The notes below the pieces were generated by a model. It was not told the DNA's origin, made no database searches, and saw nothing but the letters and a program-made list of their open reading frames with translations. The position numbers and the translations under genes are program-made. From CAZCAC01 sp964496575 (GTDB taxonomy: Bacteria; Planctomycetota; UBA1135; GCA-002686595), in assembly GCA_964496575.1 (NCBI GenBank), contig CAZCAC010000032.1, positions 13,044-77,043 of the forward strand: a DNA stretch of 64,000 nt, in the 5' to 3' direction. Positions within the stretch are counted from its first letter, which is position 1. Each line of letters starts with the position of its first letter. Below, in pieces: positions 1-9,018 of the stretch.

Positions 1-450
1 CGCGGCTACTTGCCCATCCTCGAGGAGGCCAGGCACAACCCCGGTGTGAAGGGGGTACAGGAGCGCCTGCAGGCCGACCTGGCGAAGTACGAGCGGGAGG
101 TTCAGAACGTGATACACACCAACAAGGTCATCGTCCACTCGGAGGGGCAGTATGTCCTGGAGGCTCTCGCGGAGCAGATCGAGGCGGTGCGCGAGGTCGG
201 TTGTGAGCCCATCTACTACACCGGTCCGCGTCTATCGGGCCATGCCGGGTTGTTCGGGCTGGACCGCGACGGCTACCTCCCGACCTTCTTCCCCTACAGC
301 CGGCCGGATGTCTACCCGGAGCTCTACGCGGTCGAGAACCGCTTCGGCGGCCACCACCCCAATCGCAGCGGCAGTGAAACCTGGACCAGGCTGATGGCCA
401 GGGACTTCGCCAGCTGGTTGGACACTCGGGGCGAGAGGCAGGAGAAGTAG
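1..450 (+). CDS. SGNH-hydrolase-like protein, C-terminal part (5' end outside window)
   Basis: The reading frame is open from the first base, so this is the C-terminal part of a longer protein; the TTG at position 10 is an internal Leu codon. The visible part has a short-chain IYYTGPR beta strand and ends with a GGHHPNRSGSETWTR segment. That resembles the last conserved block of SGNH/GDSL hydrolases, where a catalytic His sits in a DxxH-like context and is followed by G-x-E/Y. The stop codon directly abuts the GTG start of the MBOAT acyltransferase, so the two are translationally coupled. SGNH-like proteins beside MBOAT proteins (AlgX/AlgJ with AlgI, DltD with DltB) usually take part in O-acylation of an exported polysaccharide, and that role is inferred here from context. 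The catalytic Ser block lies outside the window, so activity cannot be judged. Confidence 0.7.
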   Translation, partial: RGYLPILEEARHNPGVKGVQERLQADLAKYEREVQNVIHTNKVIVHSEGQYVLEALAEQIEAVREVGCEPIYYTGPRLSGHAGLFGLDRDGYLPTFFPYSRPDVYPELYAVENRFGGHHPNRSGSETWTRLMARDFASWLDTRGERQEK

Positions 451-1848
451 GTGCTCTTCGTCGAGCTGCGCTTCTTCGTGTTCTTCGCGATCGTGTTCGC
501 GGTGCACTGGAGCCTGCGCACCAGGAGATCGCGCAAGGCCTTTCTCCTCCTGGCGAGCTACGTCTTCTATGCCAGCTGGGACTGGAGGTTCCTCGGGCTG
601 ATCATCGGCTCCACCCTGCTGGACTGGATCACCGGCAAGCGCATTCACGCCAGCGAGGAGCTGCGCACGAAGAGGCGTTGGTTGGCGCTCAGCATGGTCG
701 GCAACCTGTCCATGCTCGCCTTCTTCAAGTACTACGGCTTCTTCGCCACCTCGCTGGCTGATCTGATCTCGTGGTTCGGGTTGAATGCGAACCTGCCGAC
801 CCTGAATCTCATCTTGCCGGTGGGGATCAGCTTCTACACTTTCCAGACGATGTCCTACAGCCTGGACATCTACTTCAAGAAGATCGAGCCCAGCAAGGAG
901 CTGCTCGACGTGGCCTTCTTCGTCGGTTTCTTCACCCAGCTGGTGGCCGGGCCGATCGTGCGAGCCTCGGAGTTCCTGCCCCAGCTGACCGACATCAAGC
1001 GCTGGAGTCAGGTAGCGGTGCGACCGGCCCTGGTGATCATCTTCACCGGCTTCGTGAAGAAGGCCTGCGTCGGTGACTACTTCGCGGTATGGTCCAACGA
1101 GGTCTTCGATGTGCCTGGGAATGCCGGAGCGCTGGACATCTGGTTGGGCTCGACCTGCTACGTGGTGCACGCCTACTGCGACTTCAGCGGCTACTCCGAC
1201 ATGGCCATCGGCTGTGCAGCTCTTCTGGGATATGCGCTGCCACTGAATTTCTCCTTCCCGTATTTCTCGCGCAGCATGGGAGACTTCTGGAAACGCTGGC
1301 ACATCACCCTGGGACGCTGGTTCTTCTCCTATCTCTACATTCCCCTCGGCGGTAGCCGCGGAACCCACCTGCGCGTGAGCCTGAACCTGGTCGTGGTCTT
1401 CATGGTAGCGGGTCTGTGGCACGGCTCAGCCTGGGTTTTCGTGCTCTGGGGTCTCTTTCACTCGATCTTCATCGTGGCCGAGCGCTTCGGGCTCGCTCGT
1501 CTGCTCGCCCGGGCGCCCGTGATCGTGGGTGTTCTCTACGTCAACCTGCTGTGGATCTGTGCCCTGTCCATCTTCCGGGCCGAGAGCGCAACCAACGCCT
1601 TCGCGATGTTCGGTCGCATGTGGGGGGCATCGAGTGACGATCCGCCGGGCGGGCTGCTCGGCGCGAGGGTGGTCTGGTTGATCATCGCCTGGTACTTCGT
1701 GCACTGGTTGATGTACCGGTTGAAGCTGGCCGAGCGCTGGTACCACTTCTCACCCAGGGTCTTCGCCTTCACCTACGGCGCGGCGTGGGCTCTGGCCTTG
1801 CCCTGGGTGCGCACGGACCCGATGCCCTACATCTACTTCGCCTTCTAG
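451..1848 (+). CDS. MBOAT family O-acyltransferase (AlgI/DltB-like)
   Basis: A 465-residue polytopic membrane protein of normal family length. Many hydrophobic segments are visible, and the central motif GDFWKRWHITLGRW is followed by GLWHGSAWVFVLWGLFHS. The latter carries the His that is conserved in membrane-bound O-acyltransferases. The family transfers acyl groups, usually acetyl, across the membrane onto extracytoplasmic polymers such as alginate or teichoic acid. Start is GTG at 451, immediately after the stop of the upstream SGNH-like gene, which supports an operon. The polymer substrate cannot be told from this sequence, since no alginate or teichoic-acid genes are visible. The gene faces the kinase gene that ends at 1899, with a 50-bp gap and no strong hairpin. 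Confidence 0.93.
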   Translation: MLFVELRFFVFFAIVFAVHWSLRTRRSRKAFLLLASYVFYASWDWRFLGLIIGSTLLDWITGKRIHASEELRTKRRWLALSMVGNLSMLAFFKYYGFFATSLADLISWFGLNANLPTLNLILPVGISFYTFQTMSYSLDIYFKKIEPSKELLDVAFFVGFFTQLVAGPIVRASEFLPQLTDIKRWSQVAVRPALVIIFTGFVKKACVGDYFAVWSNEVFDVPGNAGALDIWLGSTCYVVHAYCDFSGYSDMAIGCAALLGYALPLNFSFPYFSRSMGDFWKRWHITLGRWFFSYLYIPLGGSRGTHLRVSLNLVVVFMVAGLWHGSAWVFVLWGLFHSIFIVAERFGLARLLARAPVIVGVLYVNLLWICALSIFRAESATNAFAMFGRMWGASSDDPPGGLLGARVVWLIIAWYFVHWLMYRLKLAERWYHFSPRVFAFTYGAAWALALPWVRTDPMPYIYFAF

Positions 1849-1898
1849 GGGCGCAGCGACCCGGGTTCTCTCCGGCAGGGCGGAAGCACCCGTTCTCG

Positions 1899-4757
1899 TC
1901 AGTCACCCAGGCCGAACACATCCCTGGCCCTGACGCGGACCCTGGTGAGAACGTCGGCATCCCCGACGGGGATTCTCCCGCTCGCGAACGCGGACTCGGC
2001 GAGCTCGAAGTACTCCCGGGACCGCTCGGCGTATTGCGGATCGTCGGCAGCCAGCTCGTGGTGAGCCATGGCCAGCAGGTAGTGATCGCGGGCATCCTCC
2101 GACCAGTGGTAGTCCCTCGCCGTGCTCGGCCAGCGCTCTCTCGCGGCGAGGGCCAGCTGTAGCTCGTCGATCGCGCTCTCCGGATTCCCGGCTGCCAGGT
2201 GGTGTGCACCGACGGCACTGAGACCGATGGCCGGCAGTCGTCCCTCGAACCGACCCCCATTGCTGGCTATGTAGGAGAGTCGATCGATGTGGTACGCCAA
2301 CCCCTGGCCCCGGTGCTCGATCTCTCCACGCATCTCCGCGGTCAACGTGGTCAGCAGCAGGCTGGCGCGGCCCCGCTCGGCGGCGGCGAACCTGGTCGAG
2401 CTGTGGGTGTCGATCAGGAGGTCCACTCCCATCGAGTCCTGCCTCCGGCGCAGGTGCACGCAGGCCATGATCACGTCGGCCGCCGCGAGACCCAGGAAGG
2501 GTGGGCTGTGCCAGGCGTCCGTGGCCAGCTCCGCGTACCGGAAGGCCTCGTCGAGCTCGCCCTGGCGCAGGCGGATCTCGGCCATGGCCAGGAGAGCACT
2601 GGAATCGTGGGTCACGAGCTCCAGGGCCTTCAGACAAGTGTTCCGCGCTTCGCCGAGTCGACCCATATCGGCCTCGACGGACGCCATGCACGTAAAGATG
2701 TTCTGTGCGTGCAGGGGATCCTGATCCTGGAGGCGTTCGAGGGCCATCTCGTTCCACTCGAGGGCCGTCTGGAGCTCGCCTCGAAGCAGGCAGACCGATG
2801 CCAGGGTGTTCGGGATCACGTGATTCACCCGTTCCCCGGAGACCTCGAGCGCCCTCAAGAGGTACTTCTCGGCCCTGTCGGTGAGCTCGATGAACCCATG
2901 GTGTCGAGCGAGGAAGTAGTACGTTCGCCCGAGATAGGTCAGCGCCACTCGATGGTCGGGGCGCGCTTGCAGCACCTCCTCGTAATGGGTGATGGCCTCC
3001 TCGAAGTCCTCGATCTCTCCCCCGCGATGAAGACTCTCGACGATGGTCATGGCGAGGAGGAGGTGGGAGAGGTGGTGGTTGGGATTCAGCCTCAGCTCCC
3101 GCAGGGAAGAGGGGTCGAAATCCACCACGTTGGCCGGACCACCCGCGGATCGCGCGATCAGTGCCTCGAGGGGAGCGAACTCCGTACGCACCGAGCGCTC
3201 GAAGGCCGTGATCGCTTGCCCCTCGAGCCGGCTCCGATCCTGGTCATCCGCCGCCGATGTCGCTCGAGCCGACAGGACGAGCCCCAGCAGGTAGCTCGCC
3301 TCCCGCAAGAGGTGTGCCTCATCCCTGGCCTCGCACCTGGCGATGCAGCTGGTCAGCGCTTCGGCCGCGTTCCGCCAGTCCTCCTCGTCCACCTCGTTCA
3401 GGGCCTGGATCAGGTGCCCTCCCGGATCCTCGGGATCCAGGATCTGGATCCAGTGCGTCGCCCCACGACGCGTGGTGCCCCGGGTGAGCACCAGTGTTTC
3501 CCGGAGCGGCACGAACATCTGTTCAGCGGCCCTGGCGTTGGCCTCTCTCACCTCCGAGACGACGACGAGACCGACCGCGATCCCGGCGATCAGTAGCAGA
3601 ACCGACGCGACAGCGACCACGGGCTTCCGGTGGCGACGCATCCAGACGGCAGATCTTCGCGTCCATCCCGGCGGTCGCGCTTCGATCGGCGCACCGGCCA
3701 GCAGCCTGCGCAGATCGTCGGCGAAGCTCTCCATGCTCGAGTACCGATGGTGGCGGTCCCTCTCCATCGCCTCGAGAGTCACCGTCTCCAGGTCGCGCGA
3801 GATCGACGGGCGAATCTGCCTGGGAGGCACCGCGTCCGATTCCAGGATCTGCTGGAACACCTGGTGCGTCGTCTCCCCTTCGAAGGGGACCCGGCCCGTC
3901 ACCGCTTCGTAGAGAGTCACCCCCAGGGAGTACACATCGGTCCGTTCGTCGAGTCGAGATCGGTCGCCGCGGATCTGTTCTGGAGAGGCGTAGTGAGGGG
4001 TTCCGCGAAACTCGCCGGTGATGGTCAGCGAGGAGCGCGCCTCGTCTCGGGCCACCCCGAAGTCCATCAACATGGCGCGGTCGGAGCTGTTGATGCGGAT
4101 GTTGGACGGCTTGACGTCCCGGTGGATGATCCCCGACGCGTGCGCGTGCTCGAGCCCCTGAGCCACTTCCAGGATCCAGCGGAGGGCCTGCTCCGTCTCG
4201 AGTGGTTCGCCTCGACCGGCCGCCTCGGCGAGGAGCTCGTCCAGGCCGCGGCCGTCGACCAGCTCCATGGCGAAGTAGCAGATCCCCTGGTCCTCGCCTC
4301 CGCCGTAGACGGTGACCACGCCCGGATGCCGCAAGCCGGCGACGACATCGACCTCTCGCCAGAAGCGAGCCTGGATCTCGGGAGAGCTCACCCGCTCGGG
4401 ACGAATGACCTTCAGGGCTACGCGGCGACCCAGCGGCTCCTGGATCGCCTCGTAGACGATGCCCATCCCGCCCTGGCCGATCCGGCGCACCAGCCGGTAC
4501 TCGTTCAGCCGCTCGGCTGGAAGCCCCGGTTCGACGACGATCCCCTCGGGGCTCCCCGAGTCGGAGAGGAGCGACCAGGCGGGATCGGCGAGGAAATCGG
4601 TCGCGCGCCGGTCGGCGGCCAGCAGGCTCTCCAGCTCGGTCCTCAGCGCGGAGTCGTCACCGCAGCTTCGGTCGATGAACGCCGCTCGCTCGTCGGGGCT
4701 CAGGTCGAGGGCTTCGTGGAACAGGTCCTCCGCCTCTCGCTGCTGGTCAGCCGACAT
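1899..4757 (-). CDS. Membrane-anchored Ser/Thr protein kinase with TPR-type C-terminal region
   Basis: This protein of 952 residues is a PknB-type kinase. The Gly-rich loop IGQGGMG is at about 93-99, the catalytic Lys in VALKV at 116, HRDVKPSN at 212-219 and DFG at 232-234, so all catalytic residues are present. A single transmembrane helix lies at about 379-401. It is followed by a long helical region with TPR-like repeats, presumably extracytoplasmic. The start codon overlaps the end of the upstream ECF sigma gene by 11 bp, the usual planctomycete arrangement of an ECF sigma factor of the X6 type with a TPR kinase. The likely role is signal sensing and phosphorylation of regulators, possibly the partner sigma factor. 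That partnership is inferred from the gene order. Confidence 0.94.
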   Translation of the reverse strand: MSADQQREAEDLFHEALDLSPDERAAFIDRSCGDDSALRTELESLLAADRRATDFLADPAWSLLSDSGSPEGIVVEPGLPAERLNEYRLVRRIGQGGMGIVYEAIQEPLGRRVALKVIRPERVSSPEIQARFWREVDVVAGLRHPGVVTVYGGGEDQGICYFAMELVDGRGLDELLAEAAGRGEPLETEQALRWILEVAQGLEHAHASGIIHRDVKPSNIRINSSDRAMLMDFGVARDEARSSLTITGEFRGTPHYASPEQIRGDRSRLDERTDVYSLGVTLYEAVTGRVPFEGETTHQVFQQILESDAVPPRQIRPSISRDLETVTLEAMERDRHHRYSSMESFADDLRRLLAGAPIEARPPGWTRRSAVWMRRHRKPVVAVASVLLLIAGIAVGLVVVSEVREANARAAEQMFVPLRETLVLTRGTTRRGATHWIQILDPEDPGGHLIQALNEVDEEDWRNAAEALTSCIARCEARDEAHLLREASYLLGLVLSARATSAADDQDRSRLEGQAITAFERSVRTEFAPLEALIARSAGGPANVVDFDPSSLRELRLNPNHHLSHLLLAMTIVESLHRGGEIEDFEEAITHYEEVLQARPDHRVALTYLGRTYYFLARHHGFIELTDRAEKYLLRALEVSGERVNHVIPNTLASVCLLRGELQTALEWNEMALERLQDQDPLHAQNIFTCMASVEADMGRLGEARNTCLKALELVTHDSSALLAMAEIRLRQGELDEAFRYAELATDAWHSPPFLGLAAADVIMACVHLRRRQDSMGVDLLIDTHSSTRFAAAERGRASLLLTTLTAEMRGEIEHRGQGLAYHIDRLSYIASNGGRFEGRLPAIGLSAVGAHHLAAGNPESAIDELQLALAARERWPSTARDYHWSEDARDHYLLAMAHHELAADDPQYAERSREYFELAESAFASGRIPVGDADVLTRVRVRARDVFGLGD

Positions 4758-5358
4758 GTCGTTCTCCGGTCAGGCCATCGATCTCCCGGCGCAGCCAGGC
4801 CTTGGCGAACCTCCAGTCACGCTTGGCCGTGAAGACCGATATCTCCAGGATTCCGGCGATCTGCTCCAGGGTCAGCCCGACGAAGAAGTGGAGCTCGACG
4901 ACGGAGCACTTTCGCTCGTGCCGCGGATCCTCGGACAGCCTCTGCATCGCCCGCTCCAGGGCCTCGACATCCACCTGGTCCTCCGCCTCGTCGACGGAGT
5001 GCGGGTCCGCTTCCTTCTGTTCGTCCAGCGGCCTGCCTACCAGGTTTCCCCCTCTCTTCAGCGCGCGATTCCGGCGCACCTCGTCGACGAGGATGCGACG
5101 CATCGCCCCGGCCGCGATCTTGAAGAAGTGGGCCTGGTTCTCCCAGCGCAGTTTCTCGTCCTCGACCAGGCGCATGTAGGCCTCGTGAACCAGCGCCGTG
5201 GTTTGCAGGACGTGCCCCGGACGCTCCCTGCGCATGGCGGCGTGAGCCAGGCGGTGCAGCTCACTGTAGAGGACCGAGTAGAGCTGTTTCTGCGCAGCTT
5301 CATCGCCACTGACCGCCGCTTCGAAGAGCGTGCTGAGAGCTTGGGACGAGCCGGACAT
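4747..5358 (-). CDS. ECF sigma factor (planctomycete Sig-70 X6 type)
   Basis: A protein of about 203 residues. It carries LVHEAYMRL, then HFFKIAAGAMRRILVDEVRR, which is characteristic of the ECF subgroup with an expanded region 2 in Planctomycetes. A region-4 helix-turn-helix, FVGLTLEQIAGILEISVFTAKRDW, is near the C terminus. The start is chosen at ATG 5358 (MSGSSQ), because family members begin about 10-15 residues before the first helix. An in-frame GTG at 5412 would add 18 residues and has a better purine-rich upstream sequence, so it remains possible. The gene overlaps the downstream kinase start. No anti-sigma factor is adjacent, and regulation by the neighbouring kinase is the likely alternative (inference). 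Confidence 0.93.
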   Translation of the reverse strand: MSGSSQALSTLFEAAVSGDEAAQKQLYSVLYSELHRLAHAAMRRERPGHVLQTTALVHEAYMRLVEDEKLRWENQAHFFKIAAGAMRRILVDEVRRNRALKRGGNLVGRPLDEQKEADPHSVDEAEDQVDVEALERAMQRLSEDPRHERKCSVVELHFFVGLTLEQIAGILEISVFTAKRDWRFAKAWLRREIDGLTGERHVG

Positions 5359-5510
5359 GGGACGAACCAGGACGAGTATAAGCGATCCCCGGAGTTGCAC
5401 CAGGATTCGCACGATCCCCCGGAACGAGACCTCGAGAAGGGCTGGTGAATCCCGACCATTCAGGCCGGAATACCACCGGTTCCCAGTTCCCTCCGCAACC
5501 GTGCTCGGGA

Positions 5511-6395
5511 TCAGCGCGGCTTCAGCGCGAAGATGTGAACCGTGTCCGTCTTCAGGGACGGAACGTAGATCGAGAGATCGTCCCGGTTCAAGCCCAGGTC
5601 CGCCGGGGTCGTCATTCGCGCCAGGACTTCCACCGTCTTCCTGTCGGAGGAGACGGAACAGATCGTGCCGGCCTCGAAGTCGGTGACCAGGAAGGTCCCG
5701 TCATCGAGGACTTCGATGCCGTCCAGGTTGGTGAAGTGCTCCGCCAGTCCGAAGGGCCTCGGAGGCGCCTGGCCCGAGAGATCGACCTCGTAGATCTCGT
5801 GCAGGCCCCAGCTGACGGCGTACATCTTGCCGCCGAAGAAGGTGATCCCGTTGACCGTTTCGAGGGTCGTCACCGACTCGGTCTTTCCGTCCATGCCGAT
5901 CCGGTGGATCTTCCCCGTGCCGGTGTCGGAGACGTAGACGTGAGTCCCGTCGGAGGCCATGTCATTGAGCTTCAGGGCCCCGGGGGGAGTGGTGACCCGG
6001 AAGTCGGTGCCGTCCTCGAGCCGCACGCTGATGACGCGCGTGTTGTCGGTCGCCCAGAGGCGGCCGCCGCAGGTGCACATCCCCTTGGGGGCGTTGAGGA
6101 TCTGTCCGGAAGTGCTCTCCAGCCACTTCTCCTGTCGAACGAAGCCGTCGGGTTCCAGGAGCGAGAGATACCCGATCCCGTCGTCGCTCCAGTAGGGATT
6201 GTCTCCCTCCGCGGGAACGACGTTGGAGACGAAGACCATCCCGGAACCGGCCTCGAAGAGACAGCACTCCGGGGCCGACAGCTCCTCGACGACCGTCGGC
6301 TCATCCACCATCCAGCCGCCGTTCGAGGATGACGAGCTACATCCCGCACCGAGCAACAGAGCCACGACCGAGCCCGCAGTGATCGACCTGTTCAT
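5511..6395 (-). CDS. Lipoprotein with SMP-30/NHL-type beta-propeller
   Basis: A protein of 294 residues starting at ATG 6395, preceded by a clear GAGAGGAG ribosome binding site. The N terminus is a lipoprotein signal with lipobox LGAGC. The remainder has repeated strand patterns such as LNDMASDGTHVYVSDTGTG, VNGITFFGGKMYAVSWG and LDGIEVLDDGTFLVTDFEAG, typical of SMP-30/gluconolactonase or NHL-like propellers. A catalytic set of metal ligands is not obvious, so it may bind a ligand rather than hydrolyse a lactone. It stands alone between the sigma factor and the CobW gene, and its substrate is unknown. Confidence 0.8.
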   Translation of the reverse strand: MNRSITAGSVVALLLGAGCSSSSSNGGWMVDEPTVVEELSAPECCLFEAGSGMVFVSNVVPAEGDNPYWSDDGIGYLSLLEPDGFVRQEKWLESTSGQILNAPKGMCTCGGRLWATDNTRVISVRLEDGTDFRVTTPPGALKLNDMASDGTHVYVSDTGTGKIHRIGMDGKTESVTTLETVNGITFFGGKMYAVSWGLHEIYEVDLSGQAPPRPFGLAEHFTNLDGIEVLDDGTFLVTDFEAGTICSVSSDRKTVEVLARMTTPADLGLNRDDLSIYVPSLKTDTVHIFALKPR

Positions 6396-6502
6396 CGCTG
6401 TTCTCCTCTCGCACTTCCCGTGATCGTCCTTCGTCACCGGCGATACGGTATCACGTGAACCTCCCATCACACCCCGAGCTTCCGGCAACCGCCCGTCCCC
6501 GG

Positions 6503-7432
6503 TCAGGCCTGAAGCGCTGTGATCCTCGCGATCGCCTCCTCGGTCCGCCCCGTGCCCATGCCACTCCAGACAAAGACGAGCTGGTGATCTTGCGCTTCCT
6601 CGTCCGTGCGCTCGGCGCGGAACCTGCCGCCCGAGTAGTCGACGCTGTGCGTGCCGGCCGGCGTGGGAACGAGGCCCTTGACGCGATACAGCTCGTCCCC
6701 GACGGCGAGGACCTCCGCCTCGAACCGCTCGAGAACGATCGGTCGAGCGAGGCTCACCACCGTCCTCTCGAAGCGAGGATCCCGGCAAGGAGCGAGCTCG
6801 CCGGAGAGGTCCAGGGCCCCGGACACCCGTGGCGTCGCCAGTACGAGCTCCAGGGGTACGTTGGCGTCGGTGCAGCGTAGGATCGTGGCCCGCCGGTTCA
6901 GCTCACCGACGCGCATCTCGGTCGCCCGCAGCTCCTTCTCGTCGTGCAGGTCGTCCTTGTTGATCAGGACGAGGTCGGCGCACTCGACCTGGCGTACGAT
7001 GTTCGGCAGCGTCGCGCAGAGTTTCGAGAACGTACTCGGATCGACGATCGTCACCAACTGTGCGAATGCGAGCCGCCGATCGAGGCCGCCCTCGGAGAGG
7101 AGCTGCCCCATCGCGCTCGGGTCGGCCATGCCGCTCGCTTCGATGACGATCCCGCTCACCGGCTCCGTCCCGGAGAGGGCTGCGACCCGTCCCAGGTGAT
7201 CGACGAAGCGGCCGGCGAGGCAGCGGCAGAAGATGCTCCCACCCGGAATGGCCACGGCCTCGCCGCCCTCCGCCTCGATCGATCCGGCGTCGACATCGAC
7301 ATCCGAGAACTCGTTGACGAGGAAGACCATCCGCCGGTCGCGGCAGCCGGCGACGATCCGGCGCAGCAGCGTGGTCTTGCCGCTGCCGAGGAATCCGGTC
7401 ACCAGCCAGACGGGAAGCCGCGGCTCGCTCAT
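6503..7432 (-). CDS. CobW/COG0523-family G3E GTPase, putative metallochaperone
   Basis: A 309-residue P-loop GTPase. Walker A GFLGSGKTT is at 13-21 and a guanine-specificity motif NKDD follows IVRQVECADLVLI. The usual CxCC metal-binding motif of COG0523 proteins is changed to GGSIFCRCL at about 65-72, leaving a CxC pair. A CobW_C-like C-terminal domain follows. These GTPases deliver metal ions such as zinc or cobalt to client enzymes. Its ATG overlaps the stop of the upstream UroD-like gene in an ATGA configuration. The pair is therefore co-translated, and the UroD-like protein is the probable client (inference). Confidence 0.9.
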   Translation of the reverse strand: MSEPRLPVWLVTGFLGSGKTTLLRRIVAGCRDRRMVFLVNEFSDVDVDAGSIEAEGGEAVAIPGGSIFCRCLAGRFVDHLGRVAALSGTEPVSGIVIEASGMADPSAMGQLLSEGGLDRRLAFAQLVTIVDPSTFSKLCATLPNIVRQVECADLVLINKDDLHDEKELRATEMRVGELNRRATILRCTDANVPLELVLATPRVSGALDLSGELAPCRDPRFERTVVSLARPIVLERFEAEVLAVGDELYRVKGLVPTPAGTHSVDYSGGRFRAERTDEEAQDHQLVFVWSGMGTGRTEEAIARITALQA

Positions 7433-8826
7433 CGGTTCCGTCCCGAGCCCCGCGCTTCCCGCTTGTCGGCGATCGCGGCTTCGAACCGGGCGATCAGAGT
7501 CGGCTGATCGGGGATCAACGACGTGAAGACCGACTCGCCGTCGATGCAGATCGTCGGGATGTTCTTCACGCCCAACCGACTCATCGCGGCGATCCCCTCA
7601 CGCGTGGTGATCCGGTGCTCCTTGACGACCACCGGCGAACCCAGCGCCTCCACCGCGCGCCGCACCGCGTCCATCATGTACTGGCACGGAGCGCACGAAG
7701 CGGAGTCCAGGGTGACGACGTCGACGATCACGTCGGGCTTGGCGAGGTAGTCGTCGGGCAAGTCCGCGCTGGTGGAGCTTACCGCCTCTCCGGCGATGAT
7801 GGTGCGCTTGGCCACCTCGCGCCGGTAGCGGTCGTGCACCATCTCCGCGACGGCGGCCAGGTTCTCCGGCGGTACGCGGAAGGGCAGATCGCAGCCGGGC
7901 GCCAGGACAAAGCCGCACCCGCCGGCGATGTCGATGCAACGAATGGCGTCGAGCCGGCAGTCGTCCTCGGTGCCGAAGAGCAGCACGGTGGTCAGCTTCA
8001 GGTTGCCGCCGAAGCTCTTGCCGGTGCTGCGCGAGATGTCGCGCAGGCGCTCCAGCGGAATGTTCTCGTCGATCGAGACGTTGTCGGCGTGCGTCCGCGC
8101 CATCGCCTCCAGGTTGCGCGTGGCGTCACCGCAGACGAAGAGCGACGACAGGCCGCCCTGCTCGCGAATGTGGTCGAAGATCTGATCGAGGTAGGGGGTG
8201 GCGAACTCGTGGAAGTGCTCCGGGGAGATCTGGCTGGTCATCGGGTCCACCACGGCCACCACGTCCGCGCCGGCGTCGAGGTACGCCGAGGCGGCCTTCT
8301 TGCCGACCACCGCGCAGAAGCCGATCACCGCCTGCACGTAGTCGGGTGAGTCGAACATCTTCAGGAAGATGCTGTTGCCCAGGAGGTGCAGCGCCAGGGT
8401 GAACGGCCCGCAGATCAAACCGTAGAGACCGACGTCGTCACCGGTCTTCCGCTTCACCCGGCGCAGTGCCTCCAGGACGATGCCGAAGCGCCCCGAGTCG
8501 ACGTCGAACGATGGCAGGTCCGCCAGGCCGACGCCCTGCTCCAGCGGATGAGTGGCCACCGCGGGCGGCGCCTCGTCGGCCCAGCTGAGCTCGCAACCCA
8601 GCGCCTCGGCCTCGATCTGCAGATCGAACACCACCGGCAATCCGTCGGGCCGATACTCCTCGATCGCGCGTTCCAGTCCCTCCACGATGAGATCCGCCGA
8701 CGACAGGTACTCCGCCGCCGACACGGAGAGCAGCGTCCCGCCGTGCACACCGACGAACGGGACCCAGGCCGGGCGAGGCGTGACTTCGTTGCGCAGGGCT
8801 CGGAGCAAGAGCTCCCGCCCCTTCAT
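7429..8826 (-). CDS. Uroporphyrinogen decarboxylase/MtaA-family protein fused to a thioredoxin-like domain
   Basis: The N-terminal part (about 1-340) matches the UroD/MtaA/CmuA fold, with the typical start MKGRELLLRALRNE and motifs such as GPFTLALHLLG and GADVVAVVDPM. MtaA-type methyltransferases bind zinc through His-x-Cys and a distant Cys. Here the first block reads LFVCGD (230-233), so Phe replaces His while Cys232 and Cys312 (APGCDLP) remain. Residues about 365-450 form a thioredoxin-like domain with CAPC at 378-381 and a cis-Pro-like NIPT. A TTG at 8865 with GGAG upstream is an alternative start. The gene overlaps the CobW GTPase. A role in corrinoid or thiol methyl transfer is plausible but inferred, since no methyltransferase partner is in the window. 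Confidence 0.85.
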   Translation of the reverse strand: MKGRELLLRALRNEVTPRPAWVPFVGVHGGTLLSVSAAEYLSSADLIVEGLERAIEEYRPDGLPVVFDLQIEAEALGCELSWADEAPPAVATHPLEQGVGLADLPSFDVDSGRFGIVLEALRRVKRKTGDDVGLYGLICGPFTLALHLLGNSIFLKMFDSPDYVQAVIGFCAVVGKKAASAYLDAGADVVAVVDPMTSQISPEHFHEFATPYLDQIFDHIREQGGLSSLFVCGDATRNLEAMARTHADNVSIDENIPLERLRDISRSTGKSFGGNLKLTTVLLFGTEDDCRLDAIRCIDIAGGCGFVLAPGCDLPFRVPPENLAAVAEMVHDRYRREVAKRTIIAGEAVSSTSADLPDDYLAKPDVIVDVVTLDSASCAPCQYMMDAVRRAVEALGSPVVVKEHRITTREGIAAMSRLGVKNIPTICIDGESVFTSLIPDQPTLIARFEAAIADKREARGSGRNR

Positions 8827-8892
8827 CGACTGGCCGACGTCCGCGGGTGTTTCGTGATCGTCCAAGGTCCTGCTCCTGCTCGAGAGGGGAGC

Positions 8893-8898
8893 AGTATA
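8893..8898 (-). promoter_or_regulatory. Candidate -10 element for the UroD-like/CobW operon
   Basis: Reading leftwards, the sequence TATACT stands 67 bp upstream of the ATG at 8826 and 28 bp upstream of the alternative TTG at 8865. It is an unusually AT-rich hexamer for this GC-rich window. No good TTGACA-like -35 is seen at the right spacing, so the call is tentative. Confidence 0.35.
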
Positions 8899-9018
8899 GG
8901 TGCCCGGGCGATTCGCCGAGGGGTGCGGCTCGAGATCTGCCTCTCGGGCCGACTCCGATGCGGTCACCCGACTTCGAACGACCCCGAGGAGCCAGCGGCG
9001 CGCCACGGTGCGCAGAGC

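Noticed and set aside
232..1422. Long minus-strand open frame opposite the MBOAT gene.
   Set aside because: High-GC antisense shadow, with biased His/Glu/Gln composition and no recognisable domain.
2199..4832. Long plus-strand frames opposite the TPR kinase gene.
   Set aside because: Antisense shadows of a clear kinase; no domain and no ribosome binding site.
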